From: an uncultured Eubacteriales bacterium
GTDB lineage: Bacteria > Bacillota > Clostridia > Oscillospirales > Butyricicoccaceae
Direction: 5' to 3'
Assembly: GCA_949740695.1 (NCBI GenBank)
Contig: CATJIY010000049.1
Location: 1 to 5,537, forward strand
Length of the DNA stretch: 5,537 nt
Part shown: positions 1 to 5,537 of the stretch, in pieces
How the letters are laid out: each line of letters starts with the position of its first letter
Position numbering within the stretch: the stretch's first letter is position 1
Program-made: the position numbers and the translations under genes
Notes under the pieces: model-generated
Databases searched by the model: none
The model's input: the letters and a program-made list of their open reading frames with translations, nothing else
Told to the model about the DNA's origin: nothing

Positions 1-600
1 AATATGCCGCAAAATAATCCGTCCGCCACTAGTGCCGCAGGCTCGAGCCGCTTCGATATAATCCTGTCCCTTTACGGTAAGAATAGCCGAGCGTACCACC
101 CGGGCAAAGGCGGGAATCTGGGAAATGGCGGTTGCCAATAGCAGATTAAACATTCCCTGCCCCAAGGCGGTGACGATAGAAATGGCCAGCAAAGTGCTGG
201 GAATGGCTAAAAACACATCCATAATCCGCATAAGCAAATCATCCATCTTGCCGCCATAATATCCGGCGGCCGCGCCAATCAGCGAACCGGCTGCCAGGGA
301 AAGCACCATGGTCAACAGCCCTACCGAAAGAGAAATTCGTCCGCCAAACAGCATCCGGTTGAAGAGATCCCGGCCGTATTGGTCGGTGCCAAACAAATGC
401 TCCCCGCTGGGCGGAAGGAATTTATTCGTTACATTCATGGTGATGGCTTCCTCATAATCTCCAAAGATGCTGATATAAACCGACAGCGCCGCCATAAGCA
501 GGAATATGGCCAAGCCAATCATCGCCAACTTGTTTTTCCGAAATCGGAACCAGATAAAACTCAGCTGGCTCCGCTTCTTTTTTCCCTGTTGATGTTCCAT
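1..600 (-). CDS. ABC transporter permease, DppC/GsiD type (3' end beyond window)
   Basis: Second membrane subunit of a peptide-type ABC importer (BPD_transp_1 superfamily); it pairs with the permease encoded just upstream to form the channel. The 200 residues present begin MEHQQGKKKRSQ, a basic cytoplasmic N-tail. The first membrane segment is at about residues 24-46. An extracellular loop ends in the family signature HLFGTDQYGRDLF (about 68-80). Further membrane segments lie at about 86-116 and 130-160. The EAA coupling-loop motif, which contacts the ATPase, starts at EAARACGTSGG (183-193), and the frame is cut at IILRHI. Family members run about 280-300 residues, so roughly a third is missing. 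The ATG at 600 is chosen because GGAGGG (605-610) lies 4 nt upstream and directly abuts the stop codon of the preceding gene, suggesting translational coupling. The stretch IPAFARVVRS recalls GsiD (from memory). Family is certain, substrate is not. Confidence 0.95.
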   Translation of the reverse strand, partial: MEHQQGKKKRSQLSFIWFRFRKNKLAMIGLAIFLLMAALSVYISIFGDYEEAITMNVTNKFLPPSGEHLFGTDQYGRDLFNRMLFGGRISLSVGLLTMVLSLAAGSLIGAAAGYYGGKMDDLLMRIMDVFLAIPSTLLAISIVTALGQGMFNLLLATAISQIPAFARVVRSAILTVKGQDYIEAARACGTSGGRIILRHI

Positions 601-610
601 AATTCCCTCC

Positions 611-1543
611 TCATCCTTTGGTGTACTGAGTCTTAACCCGGGGATCAATATAGGTATACAGCACATCCACCAACAGATTCACAAACCCTGCTACCACAGC
701 CACAAAGATCACCGCCGCCATGACCACAGGGGTGTCCTTCTGCCGGACGGCGTTGACCATATGAGAGCCAAGACCTGGAATGGCAAACACCGCCTCAATC
801 ATCACTGTCCCGCCCAGCTGGTGGGCAAAGTTCATACCGATAACCGTCACAATGGGCAGAAGCGCGTTCCGCAGGCAATGGCGAAATACGATACGGCTCC
901 GGCCTGCGCCTTTGGCGCGGGCCGTGCGGACATAGTCCTGCCGAATTACCTCCAGCATGGCTGAACGAGTCATCCGGATAAAAGTCGCCATCGTCACCGA
1001 CGCCACCGCCATAGAAGGTAAAATAAAATGCTTCCAGCTGTCAATACCGGTGGCGGGAAGCAAATCCAGCTGAAGATTAAACACCAAAATCAAAAGCATC
1101 CCTACAAAAAATCCCGGCATGGCTGTGAGCAGCATAGCCCCCATGGTACTCACCGTATCAATGATGCTGTACTGCTTAACCGCCGAAAGGATGCCAATGG
1201 GCAGCCCAACAAATACAGCGATCAGGATCCCGAAAAATGCAATCTTAAACGTGGTAGGAAACCGGTCAAAGATTTCCTGAAACACCGGCTGGCGGTTTCG
1301 GTAGGACGTTCCAAAATCTCCCTGCACGGCATCCTTTACATAGTTGAAATACCGAAGAGGAAAAGGGCCGTTCAACCCCAGCTCCTCCCGCAGCGCGGCC
1401 ACATCCTGGGGTGAGGCGTCCTCTCCCAAAATCATCCGGGCCGGGTCGCCAAGAGTAAAATTCATAATCGTAAAAATAATGAAAGAAATTCCTAAAATCA
1501 CGGGAATCATCATCAAAAGCCGTTTCCCAATATAATGAAACAT
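611..1543 (-). CDS. ABC transporter permease, DppB/GsiC type
   Basis: Complete 310-residue inner membrane subunit of a peptide/nickel-class ABC importer (DppB family, COG0601 type), a normal length for the family. The N-terminus, MFHYIGKRLLMMIPVILGIS, is the usual first membrane helix (about 9-30). It is followed by the family motif LGDPAR (31-36), a long extracellular loop with GDFGTSYRNRQPV (75-87), and five more hydrophobic segments (about 100-121, 133-158, 173-190, 228-250 and 272-296). The cytoplasmic EAA motif is TARAKGAGRSRIVFRHCLRN (207-226) followed by LLP. The C-terminus ends YIDPRVKTQYTKG. The ATG at 1543 is preceded by AAGGGAGGT (1549-1557). The gene follows the binding-protein gene after 75 bp and lies 10 bp before the next permease. 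LGDPAR followed by MILGEDAS and the stretch DSWKHFILPS resemble GsiC of the E. coli glutathione importer as remembered, which agrees with the binding protein's features. Substrate remains inferred. Confidence 0.97.
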   Translation of the reverse strand: MFHYIGKRLLMMIPVILGISFIIFTIMNFTLGDPARMILGEDASPQDVAALREELGLNGPFPLRYFNYVKDAVQGDFGTSYRNRQPVFQEIFDRFPTTFKIAFFGILIAVFVGLPIGILSAVKQYSIIDTVSTMGAMLLTAMPGFFVGMLLILVFNLQLDLLPATGIDSWKHFILPSMAVASVTMATFIRMTRSAMLEVIRQDYVRTARAKGAGRSRIVFRHCLRNALLPIVTVIGMNFAHQLGGTVMIEAVFAIPGLGSHMVNAVRQKDTPVVMAAVIFVAVVAGFVNLLVDVLYTYIDPRVKTQYTKG

Positions 1544-1566
1544 GCGTAACCTCCCTTGCAGGACCG

Positions 1567-1590
1567 CCAGGGCGGAAAACCCCGCCCCAG
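1567..1590 (-). promoter_or_regulatory. GC-rich intercistronic hairpin between binding protein and permease genes
   Basis: Read on the minus strand, CTGGGGCGG (1590-1582) pairs with CCGCCCTGG (1575-1567) around a 6-nt loop, GGTTTT. The 9-bp stem has two G-U wobbles. It sits inside the 75-bp gap, 28 nt after the stop of the binding protein gene and 23 nt before the permease start. No U-tract follows, so it is not a standard intrinsic terminator. In other transport operons, hairpins at this place protect the 3' end of the binding-protein message and lower permease expression; that role is inferred here. Confidence 0.5.
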
Positions 1591-1618
1591 CAGCTATTTT
1601 CCTGGATTCTATACCCGA

Positions 1619-3160
1619 TCACTGTTTCCAGGCATAGTCAAACACATAGTGAGCTTCGTTGACATTAGGCACAACGCCGGTAAGCTTACTGTTGGCGGCA
1701 ATGCATACATTGTCAGTAAACAGCGGAATAAAAGGCACATCGTCCCGAACATATTCACTGACCTTCCAGTACAGTCGTTCGCGTTCTTCCGAATCGGAGG
1801 AAGCCCGCGCTTGATCCAGCAGCTGGTCCACCTGGGGATTGCTGTACTTAAGGTAGTTGGTGCCTCCCAGATTACTGCTGTGCATCCGGCCATAAAGAAC
1901 ATAATCTGCGTCTGTATACCCGGCAGTAAACATAAACAAAGTGACGTCATAGTTGCAATCGGTAGTTACGTCCTGAAGGAAGGCCGCCCGTTCCATCAGC
2001 TCAAATTCCAAATTAACGCCGATCTTCCGCAGCTGAGCCTGTAAGATTTCAGCCGGACGGGTATAGCTGGAGCTCTGGTTTAGTTTGATCGTCACCGTCA
2101 ATCCATCGGGATAACCGGCGTCAGCCATCAACTGCTTAGCCTTTTCCAAATCTAGAGGATGATTTTCAAAAGTGGGATCATAACCTGGGATACTAGGTAC
2201 GATAGGCATTTCCACCGCTTCGCCAAAGCCGTCTAAAAATCCAACTACCATTTCTTCCCGGTCAATGGCATAGCTTATGGCCTCCCGCAAGGTTTTATTA
2301 GAAAAAATCTCACTCTCATTGTTAAAGGCTATCACCCACATATACAGCGAACCGTCTCCGTCCAAAAATTGCACGTTATCCAAAGAGGACAACTGCTCCC
2401 GGTCGGCGGTATCCGGGCTATAAAGCACGTCGATCTCTTCGCTTTCCAGAGCAATAGCGGCGGTATTCTTATCGGTCATGATGCTGAAAGTCAGATTGTG
2501 AATGGCCGGATTGCCTCGCCAATAGTCCGAAAAGGCCTCCATTTCAATTTTTTCTCCACTGCGCCACTGGAGCAACCGATAAGGACCTGTGCCCACCGGC
2601 GCCGCCGCAAAACCTTCATCTCCCAGTTCTTCTACCGCCCGCTTGCTGACGATCCCCATACAAGAGGCCGAAAGACATTGCAGGACTGGGCCAAAAGCCT
2701 GTTTCATATACAGCCGAACATGGGTATCATCCACCGCTTCTGCCCGGTCCATGGTATTGCTATAGCTGCTGGTAAACGCCGAGCCAATGGCCCGATTGAG
2801 AGAAAACGCCACATCCTCAGCAGTCATCTCATCGCCGTTGTGGAACAAAACCCCCTCCTGAAGCGTAAAAAGAATCTGGGTATTATCCTCAGAAAAGCTC
2901 CATTCCTTAGCCAGACCAGGAACCAAACCCTCGCCAGGCTGATTGCGTACCAAGGTTTCATACATCTGATAATGAACGATACCAGAGACAGTGTCCCGAG
3001 CCATATGGCAGTCAGTGGTAACAATATCGGCGTTGATGCTGAAAATAAGGCTGTCCTTCTCCGAAGCGTCGGAATCCTGCTGGCTGCCGCACCCGGCCAA
3101 AACAGCCGCTGCCAGCGCTGGAATTAGCAACAGAGCGATTATTCGATAAAATCGTTTCAT
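1619..3160 (-). CDS. Extracellular solute-binding lipoprotein, SBP_bac_5 (OppA/DppA/GsiB) family
   Basis: Complete 513-residue ligand receptor of the ABC importer, expected to be anchored to the outer face of the cytoplasmic membrane. Residues 1-23 form a lipoprotein signal peptide with basic start MKRFYR, a hydrophobic core and lipobox LAGC, with Cys24 as the lipidated residue. A flexible Ser/Asp/Gln-rich linker follows. Family landmarks include LVPGLAKEWSFSEDN (79-93), FHNGDEMTAEDVAFSLNR (106-123), VGTGPYRL (189-196), the segment LREAISYAIDREEMV (291-305) and the C-terminal FIPLFTDN (477-484). At the position of the OppA/DppA aspartate that binds the peptide alpha-amino group, the segment MFTAGYTDADY (410-420) appears to have Gly414; it looks closer to GsiB, as remembered. 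The start at 3160 has AAGGAG (3169-3174) 8 nt upstream. The mature protein has five further cysteines (51, 162, 167, 402, 486). Family assignment is firm; a small peptide or glutathione-like ligand is an inference. Confidence 0.96.
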   Translation of the reverse strand: MKRFYRIIALLLIPALAAAVLAGCGSQQDSDASEKDSLIFSINADIVTTDCHMARDTVSGIVHYQMYETLVRNQPGEGLVPGLAKEWSFSEDNTQILFTLQEGVLFHNGDEMTAEDVAFSLNRAIGSAFTSSYSNTMDRAEAVDDTHVRLYMKQAFGPVLQCLSASCMGIVSKRAVEELGDEGFAAAPVGTGPYRLLQWRSGEKIEMEAFSDYWRGNPAIHNLTFSIMTDKNTAAIALESEEIDVLYSPDTADREQLSSLDNVQFLDGDGSLYMWVIAFNNESEIFSNKTLREAISYAIDREEMVVGFLDGFGEAVEMPIVPSIPGYDPTFENHPLDLEKAKQLMADAGYPDGLTVTIKLNQSSSYTRPAEILQAQLRKIGVNLEFELMERAAFLQDVTTDCNYDVTLFMFTAGYTDADYVLYGRMHSSNLGGTNYLKYSNPQVDQLLDQARASSDSEERERLYWKVSEYVRDDVPFIPLFTDNVCIAANSKLTGVVPNVNEAHYVFDYAWKQ

Positions 3161-3182
3161 AAGGCATGCTCCTTTTTGTTAC

Positions 3183-3206
3183 AAAAATAACGTTTGAAAC
3201 CGTTAT
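3183..3206 (-). terminator. Possible weak attenuator after the peptidase gene
   Basis: On the minus strand ATAACG (3206-3201) and CGTTAT (3192-3187) form an inverted repeat around GTTTCAAA, and the stem runs into five T residues (3187-3183). The dyad covers the TAA stop codon of the peptidase gene. The stem is short and AT-rich, so complete termination is unlikely; partial termination or RNA processing between peptidase and binding protein is possible. No good promoter was seen between this point and the binding-protein start, so the downstream genes probably depend on read-through. Confidence 0.25.
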
Positions 3207-4591
3207 GGATTTCCCCAAGCCGGGGAAGCGTTCGCCGCCTGATACAGTGTGGCGATGGTAAATTTGATGCCGTTTTTATAATTTTCCAGCCAAATATTTT
3301 CCTTGGCGGAATGATGGCCGGAATCCAGTCCCGCTACGCCACAAGCGCATAAAATTGGAAGTTCCGGCTGGACCATCCGCAAAAGATAAGCCGGACCGCT
3401 ACCCAACTGGGTGATAGACGGAGCGACAGGCTTTTGATAGACTTTTTCCGCCGCCTGTTCCAACACTGGCCGCCAAGGCGTGTCCAGCGGCGTTCGTATC
3501 GGGAATCCTGCCCCAGAGGCAATCACCTGAATATCAGGGAATCCCTTTTCTGCAAGATGCTGACGCAACTTTTCCAAAATATCCTCCGCCCGCTGGTTTG
3601 GCACCAAAATAATAGATAGCCGTGCCGACGCGGCGCAGGGCACAATGTTGCGGTAACCCTTCCAGGGTTCGCCTGCCGACAGGCCACAAACCGTTAGAGA
3701 TGGCTGAAGAAAAATTTTTTCCTTTAACGGAGCTCCCCGCAGTCCCAATAAAAAACTGGGAATCTCCTTTTGTGTCAACATACCTTCCTCATCATAGGGA
3801 TACTGGGCAACTGTTTCCAAATCACAAAGCCGCGGCGGCAAAACATCGTCATAAAAGCCCGCTATCTGAATATTTTCTCCCGCATCTTTCAAGGAAGCCA
3901 GCGCCCAGATTAACCGCCATGCGGCGTTAGGAAGTTCCGCTCCCATACGTCCATGCTCGTCCCCATTGGAGGTTCGTACTCGAAACTCTACCGATAAGGT
4001 GGAACGAACGCCAAAAGCTACCTCCGGACTTTGGTCGGGAAGGGTTCGCCCATTTTCCCAAAGACATACGTCGGCGTCAGTAAGGCGGCGGAGAGTCTCC
4101 GGTTGCTTCTCCACCAAAAAGGAAAGTTGACCGCTCCCGGTTTCCTCCTGACCATCCAGAAGAAAGGCTGCTCCAACAGGCAATTCCCCTTTTACTGCTA
4201 AAATGGCCTCTATTGCTTGCAGCCGGGCCATCAGCGGACCTTTGTCATCTGAAACGCCTCTCCCCCACAGCCGACCTTCCCGCACAGCCGGACAAAAAGG
4301 CGGCGTCTGCCAATGCTCTGAGGCGCCTTCGGGCACCACGTCATAGTGATTGTAAAACAATACCTTTGCGGCTCCCACCCCCTCTCTGCTGCCAGCAATC
4401 ACTAGCGGATGCTCTTTTTCGCCATAGGTCTGCGGAGAAAGCCCCAGAACAGCCAATTTGCCCAACAGAAAATTATGAGCCTGCCCCAGACCAGTAGCGT
4501 CTCCTGCTACGCTGCGGCAGGGGCACAGCGGAACCAATTCCTCAAGAAATCGGGGAAAAGCGGCGTCCACATATTGAAAAATTTCCTGCAT
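3203..4591 (-). CDS. M20-family di-zinc dipeptidase (carnosinase/CNDP-like)
   Basis: Complete 462-residue cytoplasmic metallopeptidase with no signal peptide, likely cleaving a dipeptide or related amide delivered by the co-encoded importer. The M20 catalytic set is present: NHYDVVPEG (81-89) gives zinc ligand His82 and Asp84; GRGVSDDKGP (110-119) gives bridging Asp115; DGQEETGSG (146-154) gives catalytic Glu149 and ligand Glu150; DVCLWENG (174-181) probably gives ligand Glu179; GHHSAKENI (425-433) gives ligand His427. The dimerisation/lid domain (about 195-315) contains GDEHGRMGAELPNAAWRL (210-227), whose His213 matches the transition-state histidine of the DLHSG motif of CNDP dipeptidases, followed by ASLKD and FYDDV. 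Length and motifs fit CNDP-like dipeptidases; PepV, DapE or ArgE activity is less likely but not excluded. Two CxC pairs occur (23/25 and 415/417). The start at 4591 has AAGGAGGT (4597-4604) just upstream. It is the first gene of the operon. Confidence 0.95.
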   Translation of the reverse strand: MQEIFQYVDAAFPRFLEELVPLCPCRSVAGDATGLGQAHNFLLGKLAVLGLSPQTYGEKEHPLVIAGSREGVGAAKVLFYNHYDVVPEGASEHWQTPPFCPAVREGRLWGRGVSDDKGPLMARLQAIEAILAVKGELPVGAAFLLDGQEETGSGQLSFLVEKQPETLRRLTDADVCLWENGRTLPDQSPEVAFGVRSTLSVEFRVRTSNGDEHGRMGAELPNAAWRLIWALASLKDAGENIQIAGFYDDVLPPRLCDLETVAQYPYDEEGMLTQKEIPSFLLGLRGAPLKEKIFLQPSLTVCGLSAGEPWKGYRNIVPCAASARLSIILVPNQRAEDILEKLRQHLAEKGFPDIQVIASGAGFPIRTPLDTPWRPVLEQAAEKVYQKPVAPSITQLGSGPAYLLRMVQPELPILCACGVAGLDSGHHSAKENIWLENYKNGIKFTIATLYQAANASPAWGNP

Positions 4592-4633
4592 AGCTTACCT
4601 CCTTTTTTCAACAATAAATGCTTGCTGTCTGTT

Positions 4634-4662
4634 ATGATACAAGTACCAGTTGAAAAAGAAAA
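4634..4662 (-). promoter_or_regulatory. Candidate proximal promoter of the peptidase-transporter operon
   Basis: On the minus strand a -10 like TATCAT (4639-4634) is preceded, after 17 bp, by TTTTCT (4662-4657), a poor -35. The predicted start near 4627 would give a leader of about 36 nt before the peptidase ATG. A good -10 with a weak -35 fits a promoter that needs an activator such as a LysR protein, but this is a reading by eye. Confidence 0.35.
4635..4648. promoter_or_regulatory. Candidate regulator-binding dyad TGATAC-AA-GTACCA
   Basis: A 14-bp interrupted palindrome in which five of six positions in each arm are complementary. It covers the -10 of the proximal operon promoter and ends 1 bp before the -35 of the LysR promoter, so a bound protein could block either. 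It has the T/A ends and partial symmetry of LysR-type sites but is T-N12-A, not the canonical T-N11-A, so the call is tentative. Confidence 0.3.
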
Positions 4663-4677
4663 ATATTTCTTTATAAT
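4650..4677 (+). promoter_or_regulatory. Sigma-A promoter of the LysR-family gene
   Basis: TTGAAA (4650-4655) and TATAAT (4672-4677) are separated by 16 bp. The -10 is a perfect match to consensus and the -35 matches five... of six bases less one (TTGA-A shared with TTGACA). Transcription would start near 4684, leaving a leader of about 33 nt before the ATG at 4717. The spacer holds an 18-bp AT-rich dyad, AAAGAAA-AATA-TTTCTTT (4655-4672). Confidence 0.7.
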
Positions 4678-4699
4678 AGAAGCTATAAGTTTTTGTGAA
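4670..4699 (-). promoter_or_regulatory. Candidate distal promoter of the peptidase-transporter operon
   Basis: On the minus strand TTCACA (4699-4694) and TATAAA (4675-4670) are 18 bp apart; each hexamer differs from consensus at one position. Transcription would start near 4663, giving a leader of about 70 nt. Its -10 overlaps, on the opposite strand, the -10 of the LysR promoter (4672-4677), so the two promoters could not be occupied by polymerase together. Confidence 0.4.
4676..4686. promoter_or_regulatory. Candidate LysR-type half-site dyad ATAG-AAG-CTAT
   Basis: A perfect 4-bp inverted repeat with a 3-bp spacer lies over the predicted start site of the LysR gene and at about -50 to -59 relative to the proximal operon promoter. 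This is the usual spot for a LysR recognition site that represses its own gene and activates the divergent one. The dyad is short and lacks an exact T-N11-A on its centre, so chance occurrence is possible. Confidence 0.25.
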
Positions 4700-4716
4700 G
4701 AAAGAAGGCTGCGGCC

Positions 4717-5537
4717 ATGCAGTTGCGAGATATTCAATACGTAGTAATGATTGCGGACAAGGGCTCTTTTTCTCAGGCAGCCGAAGCGTTATACCTATCT
4801 CAGCCCGCGCTGAGTCAATCGGTGATGCGTTTGGAAAAAGAGCTGGGAGTAGCGCTCTTTTCTCGCAGACGCAATCGGGTAGTTCTGACCGATGCTGGAG
4901 AACTGTTTCTGGCTGACGCCCGGCAAATTCTTCAGCTGAGCCGCCATATTCAAAAGCAAATGAACAATATACAGACCCTCCATCAAGGGCATCTGCGGTT
5001 GGGGATGACTCCGCTATTCGGGCGGTTTTATTTTGCTCATGCATACAGCGCTTACCGGGCGCTCTATCCCGGCGTTCAGGTAACGATTTATGAGGAAAAT
5101 TCTTCGGCCCTGGAAGATTTGCTGTTATCTGGAACCATTGACCTGGCGCTACTGCCGCTACCCTTAACAGGCAGCGGATTGGAATATGAACAAATCGTTT
5201 CAGAAGAGACCTTCCTGGCGGTTCCAGCCGCTCATCCCATTAATAAGCTTTCCCTTCGCCGGGCAGACGACGGCTTTGGCCGGGTGGACATGGCTTTTTT
5301 TCAGGATAGTGATTTTATTATGCTATATCCTGGCCAGAGGCTACGGGAACTGGGTGTAGAGGCCTGCCGGTCGGCGGGTTTTGAGCCGAAGATTGTCTGC
5401 CAAACCCATTATGTAGATTCAGCCAACGCCTTGGTAGCGGCTGGCGTGGGAGTCAGCTTTATCCCCTATATGATCTTTGCCACTCGTACTGACAATGGCG
5501 GCGCGGTCTATTATCATATTAACGGCATTAACGCTAC
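4717..5537 (+). CDS. LysR-family transcriptional regulator (3' end beyond window)
   Basis: Divergently transcribed DNA-binding regulator; 273 residues are present and the family usually has about 290-310, so only the last few tens are missing. Residues 1-60 form the N-terminal winged helix-turn-helix, with the typical stretch SFSQAAEALYLSQPALSQSV (17-36) followed by RLEKELGVALFSR and LTDAG. A linker helix (about 61-88) precedes the periplasmic-binding-protein-like effector domain, which opens with GHLRLGMTP (91-99) and includes IDLALLPLP (141-149), FLAVPAAHP (166-174) and VAAGVGVSFIP (240-250). The ATG at 4717 is chosen because GAAGG (4704-4708) lies 8 nt upstream and the protein begins at the usual MQLRDIQY. 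It likely controls the adjacent peptidase-transporter operon and itself. The effector, probably the transported compound or a hydrolysis product, cannot be read from the sequence. Confidence 0.95.
   Translation, partial: MQLRDIQYVVMIADKGSFSQAAEALYLSQPALSQSVMRLEKELGVALFSRRRNRVVLTDAGELFLADARQILQLSRHIQKQMNNIQTLHQGHLRLGMTPLFGRFYFAHAYSAYRALYPGVQVTIYEENSSALEDLLLSGTIDLALLPLPLTGSGLEYEQIVSEETFLAVPAAHPINKLSLRRADDGFGRVDMAFFQDSDFIMLYPGQRLRELGVEACRSAGFEPKIVCQTHYVDSANALVAAGVGVSFIPYMIFATRTDNGGAVYYHINGINA

Larger units (their letters stand above)
4592..4716. promoter_or_regulatory. Divergent control region between peptidase operon and LysR gene
   Basis: This 125-bp AT-rich spacer is the only intergenic stretch over 100 bp and must hold the promoters of both transcription units. 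It contains a strong rightward promoter, two candidate leftward promoters, both ribosome binding sites at its ends, and several short dyads. A LysR gene divergent from its target operon with a shared control region is the standard arrangement for this family, which supports regulation of the operon by the neighbouring regulator. Confidence 0.8.

Noticed and set aside
1266..1622. A 118-codon minus-strand open frame bridging the binding-protein and first permease genes
   Set aside because: It is out of frame with the strong permease gene it overlaps, lacks a good ribosome binding site and has a low-complexity Gly/Arg-rich product.
1556..2044. A 162-codon plus-strand open frame covering the intercistronic gap and the 3' end of the binding-protein gene
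   Set aside because: No recognisable domain and antisense to well-supported coding sequence over almost all its length.
2369..3127. A 252-codon open frame on the plus strand opposite the binding-protein gene
   Set aside because: It lies wholly antisense to a clear SBP_bac_5 gene, its product shows no family motif, and it is rich in His and Arg as expected for a shadow frame.
3203..4591. Naming the peptidase pepV, dapE or argE
   Set aside because: Length is close to PepV, but the DGQEETGS and DEHG motifs are nearer to CNDP-like dipeptidases, and no diaminopimelate or arginine biosynthesis genes are nearby.
4655..4672. AAAGAAA-AATA-TTTCTTT dyad in the LysR promoter spacer as an operator
   Set aside because: It is made almost entirely of A and T runs in an AT-rich spacer, so symmetry by chance is likely; noted with the promoter only.
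4595..5044. A 149-codon minus-strand open frame running from the divergent spacer into the LysR gene
   Set aside because: It crosses both promoters and the antisense strand of the helix-turn-helix coding region; the translated product has no motif.
1..5537. CRISPR arrays, tRNA or rRNA genes, insertion sequences and phage attachment sites
   Set aside because: No regularly spaced direct repeats, cloverleaf-like segments, transposase frames or flanking duplications were seen; nearly all the window is accounted for by five genes.

Overview
The window holds five protein genes in two divergent units and looks like an ordinary nutrient uptake locus of a Gram-positive, probably anaerobic bacterium of the Clostridia type. 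That assignment is inferred from strong GGAGG-type ribosome binding sites, consensus-like sigma-A promoter hexamers in AT-rich spacers, a lipobox on the binding protein, and coding DNA of roughly balanced G+C. No rRNA, tRNA, CRISPR array, insertion sequence or phage gene was seen.

Layout. The minus strand, read from position 4591 down to 1, carries one compact operon: an M20-family di-zinc dipeptidase (4591-3203), an extracellular lipoprotein of the SBP_bac_5 family (3160-1619), a DppB/GsiC-type permease (1543-611) and a DppC/GsiD-type permease (600 down to the window edge, incomplete). The gaps are 42, 75 and 10 bp. The ATPase subunits (DppD/DppF or GsiA type) are absent and would be expected just beyond position 1. 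On the plus strand a LysR-family regulator starts at 4717 and runs off the right edge. The 125 bp between the regulator and the peptidase carries a near-consensus promoter for the regulator, two possible promoters for the operon, and short dyads that could be LysR-type binding sites.

How it works together (inference). The lipoprotein captures a small peptide-like ligand outside the cell, the two permeases move it in with ATP, the cytoplasmic peptidase hydrolyses it, and the divergent LysR protein probably senses the ligand or a product. In the binding protein, the site that holds the aspartate anchoring the peptide alpha-amino group in OppA and DppA appears to be glycine. The surrounding sequence looks more like the glutathione-binding protein GsiB, and both permeases also carry GsiC/GsiD-like signatures. 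The ligand may therefore be a modified, gamma- or beta-linked or N-blocked peptide.

The most useful things to follow up are this unusual binding site, the glutamate at a zinc-ligand position of the peptidase, two intercistronic hairpins that may set the protein ratio of the operon, and the overlapping divergent promoters. I did not find evidence for a wholly new kind of system.
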